A DNA stretch of 64,000 nucleotides. It comes from Kineosphaera sp032229625. GTDB lineage: Bacteria; Actinomycetota; Actinomycetes; Actinomycetales; Dermatophilaceae. The translations under genes were made by a program, and so were the position numbers. This document shows, in pieces, positions 1-7,705 of this stretch. Below the pieces are notes generated by a model, which ran no database searches, was not told the DNA's origin, and saw only the letters and a list, made by a program, of their open reading frames with translations. Location: assembly GCA_032229625.1 (NCBI GenBank), contig JAVTVZ010000018.1, forward strand, positions 1 to 64,000, given 5' to 3'. Position 1 is the first letter of the stretch; every line of letters starts with the position of its first letter.

Positions 1-36
1 CCAGCGCAACGCCGAGCGCGCGGTGCGCGCTCTCAC
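1..36 (-). CDS. Possible 5' end of a comM-like gene (partial)
   Basis: The minus strand has a GTG at 36-34 that overlaps the yraN stop codon as GTGA, and an open frame runs to the window edge, starting M-R-A-R-T-A-R-S-A-L. In many actinobacteria the Mg-chelatase-like gene comM (yifB) follows yraN, and its product begins with a similar ART..S.AL pattern. Only 12 codons are visible, so the call rests on position, the 4-bp overlap and weak N-terminal similarity. Confidence 0.35.
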   Translation of the reverse strand, partial: MRARTARSALRW

Positions 37-398
37 ACGCCGCGCAGGTGCGTCACGACGGCCGCGCCGCGTGGGGGGCGCTCCACGCCGACGATGTCGA
101 TGCGCACGCCGCGCAGCGACTCGCACTCGTGCGGATGCTGCGCGGCCCACGCCGCGACGAGGCTGCGCAGGCGGCCGGCCTTGCGGGCGGTGATCGCCTC
201 GACCGGCGAGCCGAACCGGCTACTCGTGCGGGTCTTGACCTCGACGACGACCAGGCAACGGCCGTCGCGGGCGACGAGGTCGAGTTCGCCGCGCGCACAG
301 CGCCAGTTCGCGTCGAGGATCTCGTATCCGGCCTCACGCAGGTGCCGCGCCGCGACCCGCTCACCGTAGGCCCCGACCGCCGCATTCCGACCGCCCAT
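33..398 (-). CDS. yraN: YraN / UPF0102 family nuclease-like protein
   Basis: A 121-residue protein of the UPF0102 (YraN) family, which has an endonuclease-like fold related to Holliday-junction resolvases; its cellular role is not settled. The family core is visible as G-E-L-D-L-V-A-R-D-G followed by V-V-V-E-V-K-T-R, the acidic and lysine residues matching a PD-(D/E)xK-type site, and length is normal. I chose the ATG at 398, preceded by AGGA; a TTG at 410 would add four residues. It is the last complete gene of the rnhB-DUF2469-yraN run and its stop overlaps the presumed comM start. Confidence 0.9.
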   Translation of the reverse strand: MGGRNAAVGAYGERVAARHLREAGYEILDANWRCARGELDLVARDGRCLVVVEVKTRTSSRFGSPVEAITARKAGRLRSLVAAWAAQHPHECESLRGVRIDIVGVERPPRGAAVVTHLRGV

Positions 399-564
399 GT
401 CCTGCCCCAACCCGCCGGCACGGACCGGGCCGGCCCCCGGGCCGCAGCGACGCTGCGGGCGGGACGACCGTGACCCACGTCGGCGCAGTCGCGACGACTC
501 ACGCCGCAGAGCTGTGGACGGCCACCACGGGTGAGGTCACCGTGTGGACAGGGCCGGCCGACGC

Positions 565-888
565 CTACCCGCCGAACTTGCCCCCGTCGGGCATCTCGAG
601 GTCGGACTTGGCCAACTCCTCGATGTTGACGTCCTTGAACGTCACGACCCGCACGTTCTTGACGAAGCGCGCCGGACGATAGACGTCCCACACCCAGGCG
701 TCGGACATCTGGACGTCGAAGTAGACCTCGCCGGCATCACCGCGCACCTTCACCTCGACGGCGTTGCACAGGTAGAAGCGTCGCTCGGTCTCCACGACGT
801 GGGAGAAGAGCCCGACGACGTCGCGATACTCCCGATAGAGCTGCAGCTCCATCTCCGTCTCGTACTTCTCCAGGTCCTCGGAGCTCAC
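565..888 (-). CDS. DUF2469 domain-containing protein
   Basis: A 107-residue acidic protein typical of the actinobacterial DUF2469 family: N-terminus S-S-E-D-L-E-K-Y-E-T-E-M, then E-L-Q-L-Y-R-E-Y-R-D-V and the RRFYLCN segment. No function is known. It is characteristically encoded between rnhB and yraN in actinobacteria, as here. The start is GTG at 888, overlapping the rnhB stop as GTGA, so translation is probably coupled. Family assignment is firm; function is open. Confidence 0.92.
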   Translation of the reverse strand: MSSEDLEKYETEMELQLYREYRDVVGLFSHVVETERRFYLCNAVEVKVRGDAGEVYFDVQMSDAWVWDVYRPARFVKNVRVVTFKDVNIEELAKSDLEMPDGGKFGG

Positions 889-1934
889 GCTCGGTTCACC
901 TCCAGCTCCAGCAGCTGCTCCCCCGGTCCGCGGGCAGCCACGCGTCGGTGCCCATCATCACCCATCGGCGCGGAGGCGGGCGGCACCGACTCGGCGCGGG
1001 CCGTCGGCGCGTCAGCCTCTCCCGCTCCGGTCGACCCGTCCGCTCCGGCCGACCCGTCCGCCCCGGCCGACCCGTCCGACCCGTCCGGCCCGGCCGCCGC
1101 AGCGGCACCCTGGGCGCTGAGCAGATTCCACGACCGCCGGTGCAGCTCGCACGCGCCGAGCCGCAGCAGCGCGGCCCGGTGCTCCGGCGCGGCGTAGCCC
1201 TTGTTGACCGCCCACCCGTAGTCGGGATGGTCACCGGCGAGCACGACCATCGCGGCGTCACGCTCGACCTTGGCCAGCACCGACGCGGCCGCGACGGACG
1301 AGCACCGCATATCGCCCTTGATGAGGGTGCGCACCGGCGGCACGTCCTCCAGCTCCGGTCCCGTCACCACCGGCACCGGCGCCGGCGCCTGCGCGGCCGC
1401 CCCGGACGCCGCCGTCCCGTGCGCAGCGGCAACCTCGGGCTCAGCGGGCGCGGGCTCGAGCTCCAGGCAGCCGAGGAGCCCCTCGCGGCGCGGATCGGTG
1501 AGCCAATCGTGGTTGCCGTCGAGCACGACGACGTCGGGTCGGACGCCGGCGGCGGCCAGCGCGCGACGCCCGGCCAGGCGCAGGGCGGTCATGATGCCGT
1601 GGGCGTCGATCTCTGCCGGTGAGGAGTGCCCGACCCCGAAGGCGACCGCCCAGCGCCGCACCGGCGCGACGAGCTCCTCGCGGCGCCGGGCGGGCAGGAG
1701 CTTGGAGTCGCGCAGCCCCACCGGGGCCGAGCGGCAGGCCTCGTCGATGATGACGACCCCGACGCTGACGGGGCCGGCGAGCGCGCCGCGCCCGACCTCG
1801 TCCATGCCGGCGACGAGGCGGTAGCCCTGGCGCTGCAGGTCCCGCTCGACGCGCAGCGACGGTTTGCGCTTGGTGCCGCGGGCCGCGCCGGCGGGCGTGC
1901 GCCGCCGCGTCACGGGCCCGGCGGCGGAGGTCAT
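885..1934 (-). CDS. rnhB: Ribonuclease HII with repeat-rich insert and tail
   Basis: RNase HII removes ribonucleotides from DNA and RNA in RNA-DNA hybrids. Seen: the N-terminal M-D-E-V-G-R-G-A-L-A-G-P motif with the first catalytic Asp-Glu, an L-R-D-S-K segment, a V-V-L-D-G-N strand, and the conserved I-K-G-D..S-V-A-A-A-S-V-L-A-K-V block. At 349 residues it is much longer than the usual 200-260. The excess is an Ala/Pro/Glu-rich insert before the IKGD block (about residues 155-190) and a C-terminal tail of repeated A-D-G-S-A-G units. The start is the ATG at 1934, overlapping the lepB stop as ATGA. Confidence 0.93.
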   Translation of the reverse strand: MTSAAGPVTRRRTPAGAARGTKRKPSLRVERDLQRQGYRLVAGMDEVGRGALAGPVSVGVVIIDEACRSAPVGLRDSKLLPARRREELVAPVRRWAVAFGVGHSSPAEIDAHGIMTALRLAGRRALAAAGVRPDVVVLDGNHDWLTDPRREGLLGCLELEPAPAEPEVAAAHGTAASGAAAQAPAPVPVVTGPELEDVPPVRTLIKGDMRCSSVAAASVLAKVERDAAMVVLAGDHPDYGWAVNKGYAAPEHRAALLRLGACELHRRSWNLLSAQGAAAAAGPDGSDGSAGADGSAGADGSTGAGEADAPTARAESVPPASAPMGDDGHRRVAARGPGEQLLELEVNRA

Positions 1935-3004
1935 GGCGCGGTGGTCGGGCTCGCGGTCGCCCGGGTGCGCCCGGTCGTGCGGGTCCCGGTCGTCGCCGGG
2001 TCGGTGGCCTGCGCCGAGGACTCGCCGCTGCCGGCCGGGCCGGTGGGTGCGGGAGTGGCGGGCGTGGGGCTCTCGCCGGACGCGGTGGGCGCGGGCACGC
2101 GAGAGAAGACGTGCTCCGGGGTGCCGAGCCACGCGAGCTTCGACAGCGGCCACACGACCGCGAACGCACGACCCACGACCTTGTCGATCGGCACCGAGCC
2201 GCGGGAGCCGTCGTTGGAGGGCTCGTCGTTGTAGCGCGAATCACGGCTGTTGGAGCGGTGATCGCCCATCACCCACACGGAGTCGGCGGGCACCGTGATG
2301 TCGAACGTGCGCTGACTCGGCGCGTCGCCGGGGTAGACGTACGGCTCGGTGATCGGGGTGTCGTTGATCGTGAGGCGACCGTCGGCGGTGCAGCACCGGA
2401 CGTGATCGCCGGGCAGGCCGATGACCCGCTTGATGAGATGGTTGCCCTCGTCGTTGGGCAGGAGACCGACCCAGGACAGCGCCGAGTTGATGCGCTCGGC
2501 GACGGGGCCCTGCTCGGGCGGGACGGTGTCGGTGAGCCAGCCGCCCGGGTCCTCGAAGACGACGATGTCGCCGCGCTGGAGGTCGAAGAAGCGGGGGGTC
2601 AGCTTGCTGACGCTGACCCGGTCGTCCTTGACGAGCGTGTTGTTCATCGAGCCCGACGGGATCCAGAACGACTGGACGAACCACGTCTTGAGCACGAGCG
2701 AGAGCACCACCGCCAGGACGACGACGATGACGACCTCTTTGAGGAAGAGCAGGAGGCTGTGCCCGATGCCGTGCCCGCCGGCGTCGCCGCCGTCCGCGCC
2801 GCGACGCCCCTGCGGGCGACCGCCGCGCCGTCCCCGCGGCGCGGGGTCCGGCTCCGGCGCGAGAGTGTGCCCCGCGGAGGCGCCGGTCTCGTGACTCGTC
2901 GCGCTGGGCTGCGCCGCGTGGGCCGCGGGCTCGCGCGCCGGCCGCGAAGCATCAGGCCGTGGATCGCCGGGCTGCTGTGGATCGCGCTCGGAACGCTCGC
3001 TCAT
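1931..3004 (-). CDS. lepB: Signal peptidase I
   Basis: Type I signal peptidase, which cleaves signal peptides of Sec/Tat-exported proteins at the outer face of the membrane. The 357 residues comprise a long Pro/Ala/Arg-rich cytoplasmic N-terminus (1-80), one membrane segment (about 83-105), the I-P-S-G-S-M box with the catalytic Ser near 119, I-K-R-V-I-G-L-P-G-D with the general-base Lys near 192, and G-D-H-R-S-N-S-R-D-S-R. The Thr/Pro/Ser tail after about residue 300 is low complexity. ATG at 3004. Its stop overlaps the rnhB start, so the two are co-translated. Confidence 0.96.
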   Translation of the reverse strand: MSERSERDPQQPGDPRPDASRPAREPAAHAAQPSATSHETGASAGHTLAPEPDPAPRGRRGGRPQGRRGADGGDAGGHGIGHSLLLFLKEVVIVVVLAVVLSLVLKTWFVQSFWIPSGSMNNTLVKDDRVSVSKLTPRFFDLQRGDIVVFEDPGGWLTDTVPPEQGPVAERINSALSWVGLLPNDEGNHLIKRVIGLPGDHVRCCTADGRLTINDTPITEPYVYPGDAPSQRTFDITVPADSVWVMGDHRSNSRDSRYNDEPSNDGSRGSVPIDKVVGRAFAVVWPLSKLAWLGTPEHVFSRVPAPTASGESPTPATPAPTGPAGSGESSAQATDPATTGTRTTGRTRATASPTTAP

Positions 3005-3137
3005 CTGGCCGTCCTGTCGTCTCGCACGCTGCCTGCACCGCCTGTCACGGACCCGCGGACCCGGGCCGGACGCGCCGACGGCACGGGGCGCGCACTGCGC
3101 CCCGGCCCGCCGACGACGTCGCCGATCCGCGCGGGCG

Positions 3138-3479
3138 TCAGCGCTTCTCGCGGATCTTGGCGGCCTTGCCCCGCAGGTTACGCAGGTAGTAGAGCTTCGC
3201 GCGGCGCACGTCGCCGCGCGTCACGACCTCGATCTTCTCGACGACGGGCGTGTGCACCGGGAAGGTGCGCTCCACACCGACGCCGAAGCTCACCTTGCGG
3301 ACCGTGTAGGTCTCGCCGACCCCCTGGCCGTGGCGGCGGATGACGACACCCTGGAAGACCTGGACACGGCTGCGCGTGCCTTCGATGACCTTGACGTGCA
3401 CCTTGAGGGTGTCACCGGCGCGGAAGTCCGGGATGTCGGTGCGGAGGCTGGCAGCGTCGACGACGTCGAGCTTGTGCAT
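3138..3479 (-). CDS. rplS: 50S ribosomal protein L19
   Basis: Ribosomal protein L19 of the large subunit, at the 30S-50S interface. The 113-residue sequence is standard: M-H-K-L-D-V-V-D at the N-terminus, F-R-A-G-D-T-L-K-V-H-V, then R-V-Q-V-F-Q-G-V-V-I-R-R and A-K-L-Y-Y-L-R. The ATG at 3479 is the only good start. It lies downstream of trmD with 272 nt between, and 133 nt before lepB. Confidence 0.98.
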   Translation of the reverse strand: MHKLDVVDAASLRTDIPDFRAGDTLKVHVKVIEGTRSRVQVFQGVVIRRHGQGVGETYTVRKVSFGVGVERTFPVHTPVVEKIEVVTRGDVRRAKLYYLRNLRGKAAKIREKR

Positions 3480-3751
3480 GGCGATATCGCTTTCTCGGCG
3501 GTGCCGCAGGCCACCCCTGGTCGGGTCGTGCTCGTGATGATGCTGCGCCGGTCGCATGCGCCGCGCTGACGCGCTGGCTGCACTCCCCCTGCGGTGGGGA
3601 CCTGTCGTGGCGGAGCCGAGGATCAAGTTTGCCAGAGACTCCACCGGCGGTGGAAATCCCCAGGTCGGCGCGGCGATCCACCGCCACGGTCTGCCACGGT
3701 CACGGGGGCGGGGCGAGGGGATCCGCCGCGCAGCCCGCGACCGCTCGGGGC
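3480..3751 (-). other. trmD-rplS spacer / probable rplS leader
   Basis: A 272-nt stretch without a supported gene. It contains a compact inverted repeat (TCCACC-GGC-GGTGGA, 3640-3654) and a more A/T-containing patch (about 3620-3640) that could be a promoter for rplS. Possible roles are trmD termination plus an independent rplS promoter with a structured leader. No known leader motif is recognised. Confidence 0.35.
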
Positions 3752-5056
3752 TCAGCGGCGCAGCTGCTTGACGAGCTCGATCGTGCCCGGCACCGGCTCG
3801 GCGCCGGTCTGCCCGGGCCGGGACCGGCGATAACCGGCCCGTGCGTAGCGGCGCTGATTCGCGCGGCTGCCGTGCCCGGTGATGAGCCACGCGAAGCGGG
3901 TCTCGGGCGCGGCGGCCGCCTCGGCGTGGGCGAGCAGGGCCCGCCCCAGGCCGCGACCGCGCAGGTCCGGCGCCACCATGAGGCGTCCGATCTCCCACCC
4001 GTCGCCGGCCGTCGCGCGGGCGCGCACGGAGGCGACGAGGCGCCCGGAGGCGTCCCGCGCCACCCACGTCGACCAGGTCGTCAGGTCGCGCCGCACGTCG
4101 TCGAGGTCCTCGACGAGCGGCGGGATGTCCCACGCATCGTTGTCCCGCCCCTCGGCGAGCCAGCAGGCGCGCTGGAGCACGAGCAGTTCGGCGGCGTCGG
4201 CGGGCACGGCCGCGACCAGGCGCAGGTCGCCCAGGCCGCCGGCGACGGCCGCGGCGGGCACGAGGTCGGGTCGGCGCCGCCGGGTGCGCTCGACGCTGCG
4301 CTCGCGGCGCCAGGCGGCGATGGCGCCATGGTCGCCCGAGCGCAGCACCGCCGGCACGTCGTGCCCGCGCCAGCTCGGCGGTTTGGTGTAGACGGGGTAT
4401 TCGAGCAGGCCGTCGGAGTGCGACTCCTCGACGAGCGACTCGGCATTGCCGACGACGCCCGGCACGAGCCGCGCGATCGCCTCGACCATCGCCAGGACGG
4501 CGACCTCGCCGCCGTTGAGCACGTAGTCCCCGAGCGAGACGACCTCGACGCGCAGGCCCAGGTCGCCGGCCGCGTAGTCGTACACCCGCTCGTCGATGCC
4601 CTCGTAGCGCCCGCAGGCGAAGGCCAACCACGGCTCCCCCGCCAGCTGGGCCGCGAAGTCCTGGCGGAACGGGCGGCCCGCGGGCCCCGGCACGATGAGC
4701 AGCGGCCCGGCGGCGCGACCGTCCTGGTCCGGCTCAGGCTGGGTGTCCGGCTCGGGCTGGGTGTCCGGCTCGGGCTGGGTGTCCGGCTCGGGCTGGGCGT
4801 CCGGCCCGGCCGATCCCTGCGGACCTGCCTGCGCGACGAGCGCGTCGAGCGCCCGACCCCACGGCTGCGGGCTCATGACCATCCCCGCCCCACCGCCGTA
4901 GGGGGTGTCGTCGACCGTGCGATGCCGGTCGTCGGTGTAGTCGCGCAGGTCCTGGACCCGCACGTCGAGCAGCCCCTGACGGCGGGCCTTGCCGATGAGC
5001 GAGAGCTCCAGCGGCGCGAGGTAGTCGGGGAAGATCGTCAGGACGTCGATGCGCAT
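3752..5056 (-). CDS. trmD: tRNA (guanine-N1)-methyltransferase fused to a GNAT acetyltransferase domain
   Basis: TrmD methylates G37 of tRNAs with SAM. Seen: I-D-V-L-T-I-F-P-D-Y, D-T-P-Y-G-G-G-A-G-M-V-M, C-G-R-Y-E-G-I-D-E-R-V and S-L-G-D-Y-V-L-N-G-G-E, the trefoil-knot SAM-binding elements. The usual length is about 230-270 residues; this protein has 434. After about residue 275 comes a second domain with a GNAT signature (R-L-M-V-A-P-D-L-R-G-R-G-L-G-R-A-L-L), an acetyl-CoA-binding P-loop. A tandem repeat encoding four D-T-Q-P-E-P units is inserted in the TrmD part. The ATG at 5056 has GAGG 8 nt upstream; a GTG at 5065 is the alternative. The acetyl acceptor is unknown. Confidence 0.93.
   Translation of the reverse strand: MRIDVLTIFPDYLAPLELSLIGKARRQGLLDVRVQDLRDYTDDRHRTVDDTPYGGGAGMVMSPQPWGRALDALVAQAGPQGSAGPDAQPEPDTQPEPDTQPEPDTQPEPDQDGRAAGPLLIVPGPAGRPFRQDFAAQLAGEPWLAFACGRYEGIDERVYDYAAGDLGLRVEVVSLGDYVLNGGEVAVLAMVEAIARLVPGVVGNAESLVEESHSDGLLEYPVYTKPPSWRGHDVPAVLRSGDHGAIAAWRRERSVERTRRRRPDLVPAAAVAGGLGDLRLVAAVPADAAELLVLQRACWLAEGRDNDAWDIPPLVEDLDDVRRDLTTWSTWVARDASGRLVASVRARATAGDGWEIGRLMVAPDLRGRGLGRALLAHAEAAAAPETRFAWLITGHGSRANQRRYARAGYRRSRPGQTGAEPVPGTIELVKQLRR
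4731..4802. repeat. 18-bp tandem repeat x4 inside trmD
   Basis: Four head-to-tail copies of an 18-bp unit (ggctcgggctgggtgtcc) with only single-base differences. On the coding strand they encode repeated Asp-Thr-Gln-Pro-Glu-Pro. The period is a multiple of three, so the frame is kept. The repeat sits in the loop between the TPYGGGAGM motif and the LIVPGPAG segment of TrmD. Confidence 0.95.
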
Positions 5057-5066
5057 CGCCGCCACC

Positions 5067-5636
5067 TCAGGGCAGGTCGAAGAGGCCGTCGGGGGCGTCG
5101 ACGACGACGTGGCGCTGCGCGGGGTCGCCGTCGGTCTGCACGACCGGCACGAGGGCCTGCACGAAGGGCACGAGCCCGGTGCGCCCGTCGGTCAGCCGCA
5201 CGGCCAGCAGGTCCTGGGCGGGGCGGGTCAGCAGCTGCGTCACCTCACCGATCGCGGCGCCGTCGCGGTCGCGCACGGGCAGACCGACGAGTTCGTGCGG
5301 ATACCAGCCGCTCTCGGTCTCATCGTCGACGTCGTCGGGGTCCGCGGGAGCGTCGGCGCGACCGTCGGTCGCGGTCTCGTCGGGGCCGACGACGAGCCGG
5401 GTGCCGCGCAGCGCCTCCGCGGCGCCGCGGTCGGCGGCCTCCTCGAAGGCCACGAGCCAGACGCCCTGGTGCAGCCGGGCGCTGCGCACGGTCAGCGGGC
5501 CGCGATCCGGCCGCGTCGCCAGGACCGACCCGGGCGCGAAACGCTGCCGCGGCGCGTCCGTGTGCGCCTGCACCGTCACCTCGCCGCGCAGCCCGTGCGG
5601 CTTGCCGATCCGCGCGACGAGCATCTCGGTCTCCAC
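5067..5636 (-). CDS. rimM: Ribosome maturation factor RimM
   Basis: RimM assists 30S maturation, binding ribosomal protein S19. The 189 residues show the N-terminal M-L-V-A-R-I-G-K-P-H-G-L-R-G-E-V barrel strand and the C-terminal PRC-barrel-like part with P-V-R-D-R-D-G-A-A-I-G-E-V and D-G-L-F-D-L-P. An acidic stretch rich in D/P (about 110-130) lies between the domains. Start GTG at 5636 with GGAG five nt upstream; ATG at 5624 is an alternative. It precedes trmD by 10 nt and is probably co-transcribed. Confidence 0.95.
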   Translation of the reverse strand: METEMLVARIGKPHGLRGEVTVQAHTDAPRQRFAPGSVLATRPDRGPLTVRSARLHQGVWLVAFEEAADRGAAEALRGTRLVVGPDETATDGRADAPADPDDVDDETESGWYPHELVGLPVRDRDGAAIGEVTQLLTRPAQDLLAVRLTDGRTGLVPFVQALVPVVQTDGDPAQRHVVVDAPDGLFDLP

Positions 5637-5705
5637 CGGCGCTCCACCCCTTCCGTGATCCGTGCGAGCCCTGCGTCCCGGCAGGCGGGCGAGTGCCCGG
5701 ACACA

Positions 5706-5746
5706 GCCAGGGTGCGCCGACGCGGATGGCGTCGGCGCACCCTGGC
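5706..5746. terminator. 18-bp perfect hairpin between khpA and rimM
   Basis: The arms gccagggtgcgccgacgc (5706-5723) and their exact reverse complement (5729-5746) enclose a 5-nt loop. There is no T-run on either side. In a spacer inside a co-directional operon it may act as a partial terminator or an RNA-processing/stability element. Confidence 0.6.
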
Positions 5747-5772
5747 CGTTGCGTTCAGCGGTGCGATCGCTG

Positions 5773-6015
5773 CTAGCGCAGCCGATCGGTGTCGACGATG
5801 TCGATGCGCACAGGTCGACCGTCGGCGAGGGCACCCATGACGGTGCGCAGCGCGCTGGCCGTGCGGCCGGAGCGGCCGATGACGCGACCCAGGTCGTCGG
5901 GGTGCACGCGCACTTCGAGCAACTCGCCGCGACGCAACTCCTTGCGTCGCACGACGACGTCGTCCTCGTTGTCGACGATGCCCTTGACCAGGTGTTCGAG
6001 GGCCTCCTCGAGCAC
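5773..6015 (-). CDS. khpA: KH-domain RNA-binding protein (KhpA family)
   Basis: An 80-residue single-KH-domain protein of the type encoded between rpsP and rimM in most Gram-positives. The KH signature is L-G-R-V-I-G-R-S-G-R-T-A-S-A-L-R (G-x-x-G loop included). KhpA binds RNA and in Firmicutes pairs with KhpB to affect growth and division; the actinobacterial role is inferred. GTG start at 6015, two nt after the rpsP stop, so translation is likely coupled. Confidence 0.93.
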   Translation of the reverse strand: MLEEALEHLVKGIVDNEDDVVVRRKELRRGELLEVRVHPDDLGRVIGRSGRTASALRTVMGALADGRPVRIDIVDTDRLR

Positions 6016-6017
6016 GA

Positions 6018-6497
6018 TCAGGCCTCGGTCGACGCGTCGGCCTTCTCGGCCGACTCAGCCGCGGGAGCCTCCGCCTCGGCGGCGCTCTCCTCGGCCTTGG
6101 CGGCCTTCTTGCGCGCGGTCGTCGCGCCGTTCTTCGCGAAGTCGTCGTCGGCCTTGCCGGCGGCGGCCATCGCGGCCTCGTAGAGGTCCTTCTTGCTCGG
6201 CTTGGTCGGCTGCGGCTTGAGCGTGCCCTCCGCACCGGCCTCGCCCTTGTGCTTCTGCCAGTCGCCGGTGACCTTCAGGAGCGAGAGCACCTGGTCGGTC
6301 GGCTGCGCGCCGACACCCAGCCAGTACTGCGCGCGCTCGGAGTCGATCTCGATGACCGAGGGCTCGCGCGTCGGGTGATACAGGCCGATCTCCTCGATCG
6401 CCCGGCCATCGCGCTTGGTGCGCGAGTCCATGACGACGACGCGGTAGAACGGTGCACGGATCGCGCCCATGCGCTTCAAACGGATCTTGACGGCCAC
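6018..6497 (-). CDS. rpsP: 30S ribosomal protein S16
   Basis: Ribosomal protein S16 of the small subunit. It starts (GTG at 6497) A-V-K-I-R-L-K-R-M-G and continues P-F-Y-R-V-V-V-M-D-S-R and I-G-L-Y-H-P, the family signatures. At 159 residues it is longer than the usual 80-100; the excess is a charged Ala/Lys/Glu-rich C-terminal tail, as in many actinobacterial S16 proteins. AGGAG lies 11 nt before the GTG. It heads the rpsP-khpA-rimM-trmD run. Confidence 0.96.
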   Translation of the reverse strand: MAVKIRLKRMGAIRAPFYRVVVMDSRTKRDGRAIEEIGLYHPTREPSVIEIDSERAQYWLGVGAQPTDQVLSLLKVTGDWQKHKGEAGAEGTLKPQPTKPSKKDLYEAAMAAAGKADDDFAKNGATTARKKAAKAEESAAEAEAPAAESAEKADASTEA

Positions 6498-6747
6498 GTG
6501 TGTGGATTCTCCTGTTACTCGGTGCTGAATGCGTGAGCCTGCCCGGTCCCGTGGGGACACCCGTGCGGCGGTGCGAAAGCAGCGGTGTGATGCGCTGACC
6601 CGGCGACTCCTCCGGTCACGTGCGCCACGGTCACACGAGGTGAGAGAGAGTCCGCGGCACACGCATACAACGATCCATAGTGCCAGATGACCCGGGCCCG
6701 GAGCACATCGCCTCACCGGGTGCGTCTGACGCGGGCATCCGGCGGGC
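6498..6747 (-). promoter_or_regulatory. rpsP upstream region
   Basis: A 250-nt gap between the acetyltransferase gene and rpsP. A short A/T-containing island around 6665-6690 (reading gcactatggatcgttgtat on the minus strand) stands out from the surrounding GC-rich DNA and is the likeliest promoter position. This is inferred from composition; no clean -35/-10 pair is assigned. Confidence 0.35.
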
Positions 6748-7701
6748 TCACGCGGGCGGGCCGCCGTCGCCGACGCCCGCCCCCGCCCGGGCCGACAGCG
6801 CCAGCCGCACGACGTCGGGCGCCCCGCGGATCGACGACGCGTGCGCGACGACCGGCGTGCTCGCCCCCGCGGTCCGTAGCAGCGTCAGCAGGTCGGCGGT
6901 GCCGCGGGCGCTGAGCAGCACCGCCCCCGCGACGGCGTCGGTGAGCGCGACCTGCGTCGTCGCCGTGCCGTCGTCGCGCACGACACCGACGCCGAGCTCG
7001 CGCGCGGCCGCCAGCGCGGCCGCCACCGGCTGCGCCGCGTGCACGTCGCCGGGCTCCGGCACGGTGAGCACGAGGACGGGTCGCGCGGGGGTGACCGGGG
7101 CATACGCCGGCGCGGGCCACTGCTCGCGGATCACGCCGTAGGTGTGGTGATCGCGCCACTCGGGGGTCCCCGCGGCGTCCTCGAGCCACAGGTAGCCCGG
7201 CCAGTCGCCGCGGGGTCGGAAGCCGAGCCGGCGCAGCAGGCCCGCGCTGCGCGTGTTGCCCGGCTGCACGCTCGCCTCGACCCGGTGCAGCCCCAGGCCC
7301 CGCGGCACGGCCGCGAAGGCGACGTCGACGACGAGGCACAGGCCGCGGGCGAAGAGGCCCGTGCCGGCATACGGGTCGTAGGCGTCGTAGCCGAGGGTCG
7401 CCGACCAGGCCCGCCCGCGGACGATGTTGGTGACGTTGACCTTGCCGACGAGGTCGTGCGCCCCGACCGGGTCCAGGGCCCGCACGAGGAAGGTGCGGTG
7501 CAGCGCCGACTGGCTGCGCACGTGATGGGCCAGGTCGTCGGGATTGACCGGATTCCACGGGCGCATCCGCTCGGCCGACGCCGACACGGCCACCTTGTAG
7601 TCCGGGATGTCGGCCTCGCGGGCGATGTCGATGCGCACCCCGTCGCCGACCCGCGAGAGCAGGTCGACACCGGAGGCGGGCCCCCGCCTGGACTCCCCCA
7701 C
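6748..7701 (-). CDS. GNAT family N-acetyltransferase with extra C-terminal domain
   Basis: A 317-residue protein. Residues about 17-200 form a RimJ/RimL-like GNAT domain: R-I-D-I-A-R-E-A-D near the start, a conserved W-S-A-T-L-G-Y strand, then G-L-H-R-V-E-A-S-V-Q-P-G-N-T-R-S and L-G-F-R-P-R-G. RimJ-type proteins end at about 190 residues; here about 115 more follow, beginning P-V-L-V-L-T-V-P-E-P and alternating beta-like and helix-like segments, with no family I recognise. GTG at 7701 lies 4 nt after the amidohydrolase stop, so the two genes form an operon. Substrate unknown. Confidence 0.85.
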   Translation of the reverse strand: MGESRRGPASGVDLLSRVGDGVRIDIAREADIPDYKVAVSASAERMRPWNPVNPDDLAHHVRSQSALHRTFLVRALDPVGAHDLVGKVNVTNIVRGRAWSATLGYDAYDPYAGTGLFARGLCLVVDVAFAAVPRGLGLHRVEASVQPGNTRSAGLLRRLGFRPRGDWPGYLWLEDAAGTPEWRDHHTYGVIREQWPAPAYAPVTPARPVLVLTVPEPGDVHAAQPVAAALAAARELGVGVVRDDGTATTQVALTDAVAGAVLLSARGTADLLTLLRTAGASTPVVAHASSIRGAPDVVRLALSARAGAGVGDGGPPA

Positions 7702-7705
7702 GGCG

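Noticed and set aside
3629..5776. A 715-codon plus-strand frame opposite trmD and rimM
   Set aside because: It is the antisense shadow of GC-rich genes: Arg/Pro-rich composition, no family features, while the minus strand encodes clear TrmD and RimM. The same holds for long frames at 27003-29708 (+), 39654-41441 (-) and 40907-43879 (+).
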